A stretch of DNA of 64,000 nt from a bacterium (GTDB lineage Bacteria > Armatimonadota > JACIXR01): assembly GCA_014360495.1 (NCBI GenBank), contig JACIXR010000001.1:1-64000 (forward strand), in the 5' to 3' direction. How positions within the stretch are numbered: the stretch's first letter is position 1; every line of letters begins with the position of its first letter. Position numbers and translations under genes: made by a program. Under the pieces are notes generated by a model. That model saw nothing but the letters and a program-made list of their open reading frames with translations. It did not search any database and had not been told where the DNA came from. Shown piece by piece: positions 30,101-37,593 of this stretch.

Positions 30101-30495
30101 CCGAGATAGGAGGGGATGCAAGCGACGACGAACCAGATTCAACGCCAAGGCGATATTGCTATATTCACGAAAAGGAGGAGATTGTTCCCGCTTATTATGA
30201 TGCGCTTCCCGGGGCAAGCTGGTGGGATAAAGGCTTATCAGCTTGGTATGGAGCGATGCCGATTTGGGAGAGCGATTTCAAATTCACATTTTGGAAGGAC
30301 GAGGGAGGAAGGGAACATCCCGATATCTGGAGGGAAGTGGGCAAAGTTCTTAACCCTAGGGAGGTTTATAAAGATGATAAGGGAGTATTGTTGATATACG
30401 GTGCGTTAGGAAGGGAGAATTTAGAGCGGTTGGCAAGCGAGGTAAAGGGTTGGCAGGATATCAAATGGGAGTTTAAGGGAAAGGAGAAGAAATGA
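27151..30495 (+). CDS. Large secreted clan-A glycoside hydrolase (agarase/GH42-50-like)
   Basis: 1114 residues with a signal peptide. The N-terminal part (residues about 25-215) is a LamG-like sandwich ending GFLTAFDDVEVNIMKEE. Next comes a TIM barrel opening with FFYTKEINGIWWLIDPEGNAFYSVG, a pattern seen in agarase-like and GH42/GH50-related proteins. Candidate catalytic residues are Glu396 in YFIDNELEWFG and Glu562 in MLTEWSFP. The last 450 residues are beta-rich and may include accessory domains. The substrate is unknown, a beta-linked algal or plant polysaccharide being plausible. The stop overlaps the next start (ATGA), tying it to a sugar epimerase gene. Confidence 0.8.
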   Translation: MGRNLSIPLIVLLSCFIGFSFTYKEDFSRYKEGSDGSPEWYSSSINWRIEKGVMLNDSSGRLILEKSPYGRVLTLSATVMVKEKKVAGWKVAGITIYLDAEHFWHLALVEAPEDMGSRHFAELGQMLDGEWPTQGRLKMIENINFENFPWEYNKPYRLEIRLMEDRIEGSIYDMKGNLLARQVFSLENQKAVKFGKVGLTNSGFLTAFDDVEVNIMKEESYIPPKPVYPPYKGKGWKEIRAEAKGFFYTKEINGIWWLIDPEGNAFYSVGTDHCNYNVHWAEKLGYAPYHKSVEEKYGSEEKWGDSAVQRLLSWGFTSLGANSSRGVRYKGLAHTEFAALGSSFAQIDYITKPINWTGFPNVFSPKFEEYCIKQAKERCGPHKDDPWLIGYFIDNELEWFGKSGREWGLVDDIFRLPQGHSAKLALVKFLQNKYKNKIEAFNKAWGLKLSKFSDIDAMNEPPQTTSEQAIKDKMEFVGIIADRYFEITTKAIKSADPNHLVLGCRFAWTAPDPAWISAGKYCDVISVNMYPWVDLKKEEVRDVEEILRKRYQQTHKPFMLTEWSFPALDSGLPCTHGAGERFATQQERAKAFSIFQKLLFQLPFMVGSHYFMWADEPKEGISTGFPENTNYGLVNVNDEPYPLLVAEASKLNPLVYHIHSGRVPNPKIEIGEGKIKLTNKGEVDEVELRISVNGKETEKRISLPRQLVIDYELPSAPGAYLVDVKVKWRDWKVAEARKVIYRKGAEWFGEKERVPLIIVNEGEEVGRNIFISIPIEKLPFKIGKNVSVAVRDIEGHVLPADFSPAGIDFNVSEIKPLSALALFLYPISAQSEAKGEEIRVTGNGNKFEIDNGELRLVKDEEDGDLIDAVYFRGVKLGSYQPLIRQDLAQPLWVATNRLEKVEIRKSSSKVIVDIIARFDGERALTEVGEGGELAPQRVIPLSYRVAYRLIIYPRVQWFIGKFLWIENTSQKPLPLGAYYHYLPSEIGGDASDDEPDSTPRRYCYIHEKEEIVPAYYDALPGASWWDKGLSAWYGAMPIWESDFKFTFWKDEGGREHPDIWREVGKVLNPREVYKDDKGVLLIYGALGRENLERLASEVKGWQDIKWEFKGKEKK

Positions 30496-31367
30496 GAGTT
30501 TTGATTACCGGCGGAGCTGGCAATCTCGGTAGATATGTTATTGAGGAGATGAGGGGCTATTATGAACTCGTGATTTTTGATATAAAGGAGCCAGAGAATA
30601 AAGATTTCAAGTTTATAAGAGGAGACATCCTTGATATACATTCCCTTGAAAGAGCTTTGAAGGGCATTGATGTTGTTGTTCATCTCGCTGCTATTCCCCA
30701 TCCCTTGTCCGAGCCTGCTGAGAGAGTTTTTAATGTGAATGCTATGGGCACTTTCAATGTATTGGAGGCAGCATCCAAATGCAAGGTTAAAAGGGTCGTT
30801 ATGGCGAGCTCTGATTCCACATTGGGTTTCGTCTTCCGGGTGAACGATTCGTTAGCTCCTGAATACTTTCCAATAGATGAAGCCCATCCCTGTAAACCTG
30901 AGGACCCTTATGGGTTGAGCAAACTCGTAGGGGAAGAGATTTGCGAGGCTTATACTCGCAGGACTGGTATTGAGACTGTTTGCCTTCGGATTTGTTTCGT
31001 TTGGTTTCCACATTTGAAGGAAAATTATCGTCCCCTTTTTGAGGAGCCTGATACATGGTGGAAAACCCTTTGGGTCTATGAGGATGCCAGGGATGCAGCC
31101 CTGGCGTTCAGGTTGGCTGTGGAGAAGGAAGAGCTTAGGCACGAGAGAATGTTCATCTGTGCAGACGATAACGGAACGAAAGAGCAATCTCTTGAACTTA
31201 TCAGGAAATACTATCCGAAGGTGAAAAGAGTAGACGAGGAAAGATTGAAAGGGAGAGCCTCCTTGGTCTCAAATGAAAAGGCGAAACGAGTTTTGGGATT
31301 TTATCCCAAGTATTCATGGAAGGATTTATTTGAGGAGGGTTCAAACATTGAACAAAGCACTGGATAG
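30492..31367 (+). CDS. NAD-dependent sugar epimerase/dehydratase (extended SDR)
   Basis: 291 residues, cytoplasmic. The Rossmann start VLITGGAGNLGRYVIEEM has the extended-SDR TGxxGxxG pattern. VVVHLAAIPHP, the catalytic Ser region MASSDSTLG and the YGLSK pair (DPYGLSKLVGEE) complete the active site. Close relatives include UDP-sugar 4-epimerases and uronate dehydrogenases; the compact size and the HLAAIPHP segment slightly favour uronate-dehydrogenase-like enzymes. Its start overlaps the preceding glycosidase gene by 4 nt, so the released sugar may be its substrate. Identity beyond the family is uncertain. Confidence 0.88.
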   Translation: MRVLITGGAGNLGRYVIEEMRGYYELVIFDIKEPENKDFKFIRGDILDIHSLERALKGIDVVVHLAAIPHPLSEPAERVFNVNAMGTFNVLEAASKCKVKRVVMASSDSTLGFVFRVNDSLAPEYFPIDEAHPCKPEDPYGLSKLVGEEICEAYTRRTGIETVCLRICFVWFPHLKENYRPLFEEPDTWWKTLWVYEDARDAALAFRLAVEKEELRHERMFICADDNGTKEQSLELIRKYYPKVKRVDEERLKGRASLVSNEKAKRVLGFYPKYSWKDLFEEGSNIEQSTG

Positions 31368-31950
31368 GAAAAAGCTTGCGGATTTTTTCTCGCTTTTATT
31401 TCATCCCTCTGCTGTTGCCATTTATTTGTTCGGTTCCGCCACTTTTTTCACCCAAGGAGAAATTTATGTGAGAATTGCCTGGGCTTTGCTCGCCATTTTC
31501 TTTTCCGCTTTAATGCCTGCACTTGTCGTTTTGGGATTGCTGAAGATGGGTTTGCTTTCCGATGCCGATATCAGCAATAGGGCTGAACGAGTGAGACCCT
31601 ATATCCTAATAACCTTTTTCTACTTTCTCGGCTCTTTCTTGCTTCTTCACTTTCCCCCTCACCCGATAAACAAAGTCTACGGCACCCTGATGTCCTGCTA
31701 TGCTACCGTGACCCTCGTTGGAACAATAATAACCTATTTTTGGAAGATAAGTATGCACCTCGCGGGCTTGGCGGGACCTCTAACAGCTGCGATATTCTTC
31801 TGGAAACTTCCCGCCGTTCCTTTTCTTATCTCCTTGCTCCCCCTTTCCTGGGCACGCCTTTACCTGCGCAAACACAACATCTGGCAGGTTCTGGCTGGTA
31901 TAATGATGTCCTCTCTTGTAACCTATCTGACTTGTTATTTCCTCACTTAA
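31348..31950 (+). CDS. PAP2-like membrane phosphatase family protein
   Basis: About 200 residues with six hydrophobic segments. Motifs of the type-2 phosphatidate phosphatase superfamily are visible in weakened form: NRAERVRPYIL (motif 1, Arg-Pro), SMHLAGLAG (motif 2, His) and ARLYLRKHNIWQVLAG (motif 3, with Arg and His, but Gln where Asp is usual). It could dephosphorylate lipid phosphates, or be an inactive relative. The start is a TTG at 31348, 8 nt after GAGGAGGG; it overlaps the end of the epimerase gene by 20 nt. The open frame reaching back to 31273 has no start site and lies inside the epimerase gene. It is convergent with the ECF gene, only 2 nt away. Confidence 0.75.
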   Translation: MNKALDRKKLADFFSLLFHPSAVAIYLFGSATFFTQGEIYVRIAWALLAIFFSALMPALVVLGLLKMGLLSDADISNRAERVRPYILITFFYFLGSFLLLHFPPHPINKVYGTLMSCYATVTLVGTIITYFWKISMHLAGLAGPLTAAIFFWKLPAVPFLISLLPLSWARLYLRKHNIWQVLAGIMMSSLVTYLTCYFLT

Positions 31951-31952
31951 AG

Positions 31953-33173
31953 TCATAAAATCCCACTTTCCATTAATATATCCTCTCTTTCAAACAAGTC
32001 TTCCATATCACCATCAAATACAATCTGACCCTCAAAAAGCACAATTGCTCTCTCGCATAACTCTTTCACAAAACCCAAATCATGAGAGGCAATGATTAGA
32101 GTCCCCTCAAAATCTTTGAGGATTTTTAGCAATTCCCTCTTCCCCTTACCATCCAAATTGGCACTGGGCTCATCCAAAAGGAGCACATCCGGTCTCATAG
32201 ATAAAACCCCTACCAAGGAGGCTTTCCTCTTCTCCCCTTGCGATAAATTATGTGGATGGATTTCTTCATATCTTTCCAAACCGAATTTCTTCAAATTCTC
32301 TCTCGCTATTTTCTCAGCTTCCCCTCTATTGTAACCGATGTTCAACAGCCCGAACATAACATCTTCCAAAATCGTCGGCATCAATAGCTGGTCGTCGGGG
32401 TCTTCAAAGAGTATCCCCACCATTTTCCTCAACTTCGCGAGATTCTCCTTCTTCACTTCAACCCCGAATACCTTTACCTTCCCCTCTGGCTTCAAGAATC
32501 CACTGATAACCCAAAGAAGGGAGGATTTCCCCGCTCCATTCGCTCCCAAAAGAGCGACCTTCTCCCCTTTCTTGATTTTAAGATTAATGTTCTTCAACGC
32601 CATTTTCCCCGTTGGATAAGAGAAAGAGACACCTTCAATCAATATATAGTCCTCATCGGGAACTGCTCTCTCTATTCCTTCCCATCCCCTTGCCTCAATA
32701 GCCATAGCAATCACCTCGCTTCTTCTGAGAACTCTCAAAATATAGTTAATGAAAAGTTTAAAGGATTTAAGAAACAATCGCTTGATATTTCCACTTCTTG
32801 CTTTCGCAGCCCGAATCATCTTTTCCCCTTCTTCTGTAACAAGTGAGATATAGCGGTATAGTAGATAGAAGAAAAGGGAAAGGGAGGAATGTTTTCCCTT
32901 TGGAGAGAAAATAGAGATGATTTGGTTTGGAGGGATTTTTAGCAGGAGGGCAGAGGATAAGAGGAAGATTCCCGCACAGCGAATTCCTATATCAATTACC
33001 TTCTCCAAGTTAGCGCCGAGGAGAAGGGAGAAGGCGGAGAGAGAGCCAAGGGAAAGAAGAAAGGGCGAGAACCGCTTTTTAAACCAAGCCCAATCGGGAT
33101 TGGAAAAAAGAAGGAGGCTAAGGGATATTATAAGGAAGAAAAAAAGGGGCATTCCCCTCGCTTGGGGAATCAA
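31953..33173 (-). CDS. ECF transporter: fused transmembrane (EcfT/CbiQ) and ATPase (EcfA) protein
   Basis: 406 residues as read from TTG 33173. Residues 1 to about 165 are an EcfT/CbiQ-type membrane domain ending in the coupling-helix motif ARSGNIKRLF and AMAIEARGW. Residues from about 170 to the end form a complete ABC ATPase: SFSYPTGKMALKNINLKIKKGEKVALLGANGAGKSSLL (Walker A), NLSQGEKRKASLVGVL (signature), DVLLLDEPSANLD (Walker B), ASHD (switch His). T and A are separate proteins in most energy-coupling-factor transporters. With one ATPase per fused chain, the working complex would need a dimer. An apparent first membrane helix lies upstream of the listed start: a GGGAGG site at 33236-33231 stands 9 nt before an in-frame ATC at 33221, with no standard start codon between. 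Confidence 0.88.
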   Translation of the reverse strand: MIPQARGMPLFFFLIISLSLLLFSNPDWAWFKKRFSPFLLSLGSLSAFSLLLGANLEKVIDIGIRCAGIFLLSSALLLKIPPNQIISIFSPKGKHSSLSLFFYLLYRYISLVTEEGEKMIRAAKARSGNIKRLFLKSFKLFINYILRVLRRSEVIAMAIEARGWEGIERAVPDEDYILIEGVSFSYPTGKMALKNINLKIKKGEKVALLGANGAGKSSLLWVISGFLKPEGKVKVFGVEVKKENLAKLRKMVGILFEDPDDQLLMPTILEDVMFGLLNIGYNRGEAEKIARENLKKFGLERYEEIHPHNLSQGEKRKASLVGVLSMRPDVLLLDEPSANLDGKGKRELLKILKDFEGTLIIASHDLGFVKELCERAIVLFEGQIVFDGDMEDLFEREDILMESGIL

Positions 33174-33246
33174 AAAGGGGATGGCGAAAAGGATAACTAA
33201 GGGGATAAAAGACCGATTGATTGTTTTTCGCCTCCCAAACTCTTAT

Positions 33247-33762
33247 TTAGAAGGAGCTTTTCTTCTCAATCAGATAAATTATGGGAGGGATTAAGACAAT
33301 TTGCAATATTATCCCGGGCAATCCCGTTATCACAGCGACGCTTACATAGGCAATAGCTGATTTTATCTCAAGGTATCTTCCCAGAAGAAAAGCGATGATG
33401 CCAAGAACGATTCTATCGCCAACGATTCCGCCTATAAGACTTGCCCAAATCCCCACTTTAGCCCTTTGATACAAAATCGCCGTTATTCCGCCTAAGGCGG
33501 AGAGCTCAAAGACCATAAGGGGCATAGTGGGAACGATGGGAGGCATACCTGTGAGGACGGAGGAAAGGAAGGGGACAACTGCGCCAAGGAAAGCGGCGAG
33601 GGTAGGGGGGAGGAGGAATCCGCCAACTAAGATGGGCAAATGCATAGGAAGGAAAACCTTGCCTGCCCCAAATAGATGGAAGAGGAAGGGAAGGGCAAGC
33701 CCAAGAGCTCCTAAAAGGCTTGCCCTCGCGATATCCTTAACAGACCATTGAAAAGCTTTCAT
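33247..33762 (-). CDS. ECF transporter substrate-binding S component
   Basis: 171 residues, almost entirely hydrophobic with about six membrane segments: ASLLGALGLALPFLFHLFG, FLPMHLPILVGGFLLPPTLAAFLG, PFLSSVLTGMPPIVPTMPLMVFELSALGG. This is the pattern of vitamin- or nucleobase-specific S proteins that dock on an EcfT/EcfA module. The cognate module is the next gene downstream. The substrate cannot be assigned. Start: the ATG at 33762 follows the previous stop by only 2 nt, so translation is coupled to the pilin-like gene. The longer open frame to 33912 is antisense-like sequence within that gene and was dropped. Confidence 0.8.
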   Translation of the reverse strand: MKAFQWSVKDIARASLLGALGLALPFLFHLFGAGKVFLPMHLPILVGGFLLPPTLAAFLGAVVPFLSSVLTGMPPIVPTMPLMVFELSALGGITAILYQRAKVGIWASLIGGIVGDRIVLGIIAFLLGRYLEIKSAIAYVSVAVITGLPGIILQIVLIPPIIYLIEKKSSF

Positions 33763-33764
33763 CT

Positions 33765-34487
33765 TCAATAATTCGTATCCCAATAAGTCCGCCAGACTTG
33801 CTCTGAGACAACAGCGGTGGTTGGGTCTATTGGGTTGCCGTTCTCGTCTACAGGGATGCCATTGGCATCTATATGGTCGGTTGTGCTGTGATATTGTTCC
33901 GGTCTCATCCATCTCACATGTCCATCGGCAAAGAGAACATTTGAGCCACCATTGTGAACTCTACAAACCGCCCAGTAGGAGGTTGCCCCTCCGTGGAAGA
34001 GTCCTACCGGACCAACAGGCGGTCCAGAATTGCATCTATCCCACTCGGGGGCGAATATCTTCGTTGAGGGATTGGTGATTGAGGAATCACTTCTTCCCGG
34101 TGCATTTGGATTGGGGATTCCTCCGGGGAGGAGGGAAACCAACTCAACGAAGCCGTAGACCGGAGGGTAAATGCCCCCATAGCCAATGTTGTAGCCATGT
34201 CCGTAATACCAGGGGAGATGGGTTCTGCTTGGGCATTTGAATAGTTCCGTGCTCTTCATGTAGGGTTGAAGACGAGTTTTCCATAGTGCGGCGGGTGGAT
34301 AGCGTTCATCCCAATCCTGAAGGTACATACGAAGAGCTAATCCAACCTGACGCATATTGCTGACGCATTGGATTGCCCTTGCCTTTTCCCTTGCTTTGGC
34401 GAAGACGGGAAAGAGGATGGCAGCGAGGATAGCGATTATCGCTATGACAACTAAGAGCTCAATCAAAGTGAAGCCTTTCCTTCTCAA
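33765..34487 (-). CDS. Secreted pilin-like protein with FADGH motif (DUF1559-like)
   Basis: 240 residues with the prepilin leader MRRKG followed by [32 protein letters not shown], then a globular part with [26 protein letters not shown] and the C-terminal signature [12 protein letters not shown]. This combination is abundant in Planctomycetota and Armatimonadota, where dozens of paralogues occur per genome; its function is unknown (surface pseudopilin or exported protein). The start is TTG 34487, 7 nt after GGGAGG. It is immediately followed by the ECF S-component gene, which may be coincidental read-through. Confidence 0.9.
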   Translation of the reverse strand: MRRKGFTLIELLVVIAIIAILAAILFPVFAKAREKARAIQCVSNMRQVGLALRMYLQDWDERYPPAALWKTRLQPYMKSTELFKCPSRTHLPWYYGHGYNIGYGGIYPPVYGFVELVSLLPGGIPNPNAPGRSDSSITNPSTKIFAPEWDRCNSGPPVGPVGLFHGGATSYWAVCRVHNGGSNVLFADGHVRWMRPEQYHSTTDHIDANGIPVDENGNPIDPTTAVVSEQVWRTYWDTNY

Positions 34488-34520
34488 TGTTCTTCCTCCC
34501 TTCGTGTTATTTTTTAGAAA

Positions 34521-34548
34521 ATAGTAGCATAAATTTCGGGAAAGTCAA
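34521..34548 (-). promoter_or_regulatory. Probable promoter of the pilin-like gene
   Basis: Minus strand TTGACT (34548-34543), 16-nt spacer, TACTAT (34526-34521), about 33 nt before the TTG start. Confidence 0.6.
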
Positions 34549-34609
34549 ATGATAAATTTTAAAAATTTCTCCTGAAGATATCAGATTTGCTACGAAATCA
34601 GGATTTTAT

Positions 34610-34975
34610 TTTATTGTCAGCCCGTGTTTGCCTTAGGCGGGCTCGCAGCAACAAAGACACTGCCTTCTTATTAAAAAGAGATTGCCACGCTATCTGCGGA
34701 ACAGAAGGCTCGCAATGAGAGCAGGGTTCTTGCCCCGCTAGGGAAGGAATTGCCACTAAAACCTATACCCATTGGATGCAAGCGATAGCGAAGCAATCTC
34801 TTCTTGAGTCTCTAAAGAGTAGAGATTGCGGAGAGCAAAGCGACAAGGCAATGTCTCTTTTGCCATTGCAAGCCTGACCGCGAATAGTGGTCAGGTTTAG
34901 CCAAATTTCGGTTTTTTTGTGGTCTTTAAGAGATTGCCACGCCTGCCTTAGGCGGGCTCGCAATTCTTTTTTCCT
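34610..34975. repeat. Gene-free spacer with a cluster of degenerate interspersed palindromes
   Basis: No credible gene lies between 34500 and the tRNA promoter at 35037. The stretch holds several copies of the interspersed palindrome family: 34617-34650 (decayed), 34679-34720, 34766-34800 (half element, ending GCGAAGCAATCTC), 34821-34856 and 34929-34964 (best copy, AGAGATTGCCACG then GCCTGCC/GGCGGGC and CTCGCAAT). A separate 7-bp stem (34873-34879 with 34889-34895) is followed at a distance by a T-run. Confidence 0.75.
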
Positions 34976-35036
34976 CTCTAAAAGAAATTAATTTCGTCTT
35001 TATGCTCCTCGGAAATAAAATAAGGAATTAAAAACC

Positions 35037-35065
35037 TTGCCAATAATTAGGGTATTCTGTATAAT
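35037..35065 (+). promoter_or_regulatory. Promoter of tRNA-Pro
   Basis: TTGCCA (35037-35042), 17-nt spacer, TATAAT (35060-35065), placing transcription start a few bases before the tRNA 5' end. Confidence 0.75.
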
Positions 35066-35075
35066 TCAACTTGGT

Positions 35076-35150
35076 CGGGGCGTGGCGCAGTGGAAGCGCA
35101 CTGGCATGGGGGGCCAGGGGTCCCGGGTTCAAGTCCCGGCGCCCCGACCA
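35076..35150 (+). tRNA. tRNA-Pro (anticodon GGG)
   Basis: Complete cloverleaf with encoded CCA. The acceptor CGGGGCG pairs with CGCCCCG. D arm GCGC-AGTGGAA-GCGC, anticodon arm CTGGC-ATGGGGG-GCCAG with anticodon GGG, T arm CCGGG-TTCAAGT-CCCGG. It reads proline codons CCC and CCU. Confidence 0.95.
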
Positions 35151-35175
35151 TCTATATATAAGGAGGCGATAAAAT

Positions 35176-36420
35176 ATGTCCAGTTCACTTCCCTCTGGCT
35201 TGATGGTTTTTCTTTTAATCCTCTTATTAGCCTCTTTAATGGGGAACGCAGGTGTGGTAGACGAATTCATCATAACATATTGGTGTGGACCCCCCTTGAA
35301 GGAAACAACCCTGGAAAGATACAAAGAGATAAAAGATGCAGGTTTTAACATTGCAGCGGTTTCCATTGACGGTGCCTTTAAAAAGGAAGATAATCTGCGC
35401 CTCCTTGATATCGCTAAAGAAGTGGGATTGAAATGCGTAATTGCTGACCAACGCCTTACTTGGGACATCGCTAGCAAACCAAATTGGGAGAAAATTGTGG
35501 ACGAGGTGATTAAAGATTATTCCTCTCATCCTGCCCTCCATGGCTATTTCATAATGGATGAACCAAATGCCTCTCATTTTCCTCTACTCGCAAAAGTTGT
35601 ATCGTATATAAAGGAAAAGGACCCTAAGCATATCGCTTACATCAATCTCTTTCCCGATTACGCTACCCCAGAACAGCTCGGCACACCCACTTATAAAGAC
35701 CATGTTGACCTATTCATCCGAACTGTCAAACCCCAGCTATTATCTTATGATTATTACACCTTTCTTCAAGGTGGGGATAGGGAGACATTCTTTGAAAATC
35801 TAAGGGTTGTTAAGGAAGCAAGCGAGAAGGCAAGGATTCCTTTCATTGTAGTGATACAGATGGTAACCCATGGTCCATATAGGGATTTAACAAAAGGGGA
35901 GATAGCCTGGCAAGCCTACAATTGTTTGGCTTATGGGGCTAAGGGAATTTGCTACTTCACCTATTGGACACCTCCAGATGACCCAGTTTGGCACTGGAGA
36001 AACGGAATCATCAGCTGGGATGGAAAAAGAACCGCTCACTATGAGGAAGTTAAGGAAGTAAACAGTGAGGTTAAAGTTTTAGGCGATTTCTTAAACAAAC
36101 TTAAATCCATAGATGCTTATCATACGGGGAAGGTTCCAAGGGGAGGCAAGCCTTTGCCGGTGGGGACTCCGATAAAAAGAGTGGAAGGTGGGGATGCCAC
36201 TCTCGGCTTTTTCAAGGATAAAAACGGAACAATTTATTGCCTTGTTGTGAATATGGATTACAGGAATCCAAAGGAATTCAAGATATATACCGAAAGAAAG
36301 CCGAAATTATTCAATCTGAAAACGAGGAAATGGCGAGATAAGAGTTTAAAGAAGGAAGAAGGCATTGGATATTTTGAATTGACATTGCCTGCTGGAAGCG
36401 GTGCTTTGTTGAAATTCTGA
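35176..36420 (+). CDS. Secreted TIM-barrel glycosidase-like protein
   Basis: 414 residues with an N-terminal signal or anchor (GLMVFLLILLLASLMGNAG). Then a barrel begins DEFIITYWCGPPLKETTLERYKEIKDAGFN, a pattern seen in uncharacterised exported proteins of polysaccharide-degrading bacteria. Glu129 in YFIMDEPNASHF is the likely acid/base. The matching nucleophile is not obvious; strand residues QLLSYDYY and AKGICYFTYWTPP are typical of the fold. The C terminus is a small beta domain ending LPAGSGALLKF, as in GH42-like proteins. Family assignment is open. The start follows AAGGAGG and lies 25 nt after the tRNA with no terminator between, so the mRNA may be released by tRNA processing. Confidence 0.72.
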   Translation: MSSSLPSGLMVFLLILLLASLMGNAGVVDEFIITYWCGPPLKETTLERYKEIKDAGFNIAAVSIDGAFKKEDNLRLLDIAKEVGLKCVIADQRLTWDIASKPNWEKIVDEVIKDYSSHPALHGYFIMDEPNASHFPLLAKVVSYIKEKDPKHIAYINLFPDYATPEQLGTPTYKDHVDLFIRTVKPQLLSYDYYTFLQGGDRETFFENLRVVKEASEKARIPFIVVIQMVTHGPYRDLTKGEIAWQAYNCLAYGAKGICYFTYWTPPDDPVWHWRNGIISWDGKRTAHYEEVKEVNSEVKVLGDFLNKLKSIDAYHTGKVPRGGKPLPVGTPIKRVEGGDATLGFFKDKNGTIYCLVVNMDYRNPKEFKIYTERKPKLFNLKTRKWRDKSLKKEEGIGYFELTLPAGSGALLKF

Positions 36421-36421
36421 T

Positions 36422-37576
36422 TTACATCTCAAAGCCAACGAGCTTCATTTGGAGCTTGATGATATTGCCTCTTTTCTGCCAGGATATCCCCGGCTCCAAA
36501 CAGTGTAGCTTTTTATAAAGGGAAATAAATAGGTCATATAGTTTCCCCTCTTTTAAATCCTCAACCCAATCCATTTCAAATTTCCAGTTCCCCATATCCC
36601 TTGATAATGACAAGCGAGCGTAAGAGGGCAATTCTTCCTTATCGAAGAGAAAGGGAGTTGAGCCTCCCAAAGCTTGATAACCAAGAGAGAGGATTGTCTT
36701 ATTGCTTCTCGTTTCCCTCCCGATTGAAATTTCCCCTCCCACGCTTCTATATCTGGAATCATCGCTATAAAATGAGCAAAAGCTGTTGAGCGAGATTTTC
36801 AAAGAAGTATTTTCACTCAAGGACTTCTCTAAAACTGGTTGGGAGAGAGAAAGGCGGAGACGAGTAGCGTGCTTATTTGTTGGCTCTTCAGAGAATCTTC
36901 CAAAAGAATAAGAAAAGCCTTTCCTTTGAAAGAGTAGATGTGGGCTCTCGCTGATGAAGATTGGGGAAGTTCTTTTACCGGTTATCTCTTCATACCTGCT
37001 GAGATTTAAATATATGGAAGGTGTAAGGGGAATAGAAGCTTTCCCCGACAATCCCATCTTTTGCAAATAACCAATCTTTACTTTAGTGGTATCTTCTCTG
37101 AAGGGTAGGGAAAATGTTGTGCTCAATGATAAGCCTGTTGTTTTGCTGTAGCTTATGCGGGGCAGCTCTAATGCTCCCTCTTCTAATCTATCTTTTGGGT
37201 TTAAGGAGAAGCGTAGGGTTGGGAGGGAGAAAATTTTTGTATCGCCGAGGAGGAGGGATGCGCCCTTTACGGTGACTTTTCTTTTCGTTCCCACGATAGG
37301 GTAGGACAAGTATTTTGCGGAAATTCTGTAATGAGGATGAGGTAGCTCACAGGTTGTGAGATAGGCGTTCTGCATTATTATTTTATTTTTCTCAATTGAA
37401 AGATTTGAGGCGGAGAAGAAGATTCCTTGATATTCAACATGAGCGTTTTTAATAGAACCAACTTGAGCTTCCCAAAGAAGCTCAAGTTGGTCTCCCTCTA
37501 AGATGAGATTATTTTGAGGATTTGGGAAAGATAACGCAGTTAAGAAGATAATCCCCCATAAGGCAACGAGACGCAT
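36422..37576 (-). CDS. LptD/OstA-like outer-membrane barrel protein (short)
   Basis: 384 residues with a signal peptide. The early part resembles the OstA-type repeat of LPS-assembly proteins (VEYQGIFFSASNLSIEKNKIIMQNAYLTTCE), followed by YRISAKYLSYPIVGTKRKVTVKGASLLLGDTKIFSLPTLRF, the typical bridge into the LptD barrel. Then come alternating beta strands with frequent aromatic ends. True LptD is usually 700-900 residues and has four conserved Cys; this copy is about half that and has few Cys, so it may be a minimal or partial LptD. No ribosome site precedes the ATG. It lies 17 nt after a small secreted-protein gene. Confidence 0.6.
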   Translation of the reverse strand: MRLVALWGIIFLTALSFPNPQNNLILEGDQLELLWEAQVGSIKNAHVEYQGIFFSASNLSIEKNKIIMQNAYLTTCELPHPHYRISAKYLSYPIVGTKRKVTVKGASLLLGDTKIFSLPTLRFSLNPKDRLEEGALELPRISYSKTTGLSLSTTFSLPFREDTTKVKIGYLQKMGLSGKASIPLTPSIYLNLSRYEEITGKRTSPIFISESPHLLFQRKGFSYSFGRFSEEPTNKHATRLRLSLSQPVLEKSLSENTSLKISLNSFCSFYSDDSRYRSVGGEISIGRETRSNKTILSLGYQALGGSTPFLFDKEELPSYARLSLSRDMGNWKFEMDWVEDLKEGKLYDLFISLYKKLHCLEPGISWQKRGNIIKLQMKLVGFEM

Positions 37577-37593
37577 TAAGTGAAAGGGGGATT

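Noticed and set aside
33763-33912. Fifty extra N-terminal residues for the ECF S component
   Set aside because: Arg/Cys/His-rich sequence lying inside the FADGH-protein gene in another frame, unlike any membrane protein start.
34763-34963. 66-codon minus-strand ORF in the repeat-rich spacer
   Set aside because: It runs through several interspersed palindromes and has no ribosome site or protein-like composition.
34610-34975. CRISPR array in the repeat cluster
   Set aside because: Repeats are palindromic, unevenly spaced and diverged, with no uniform spacers and no cas genes in the window.
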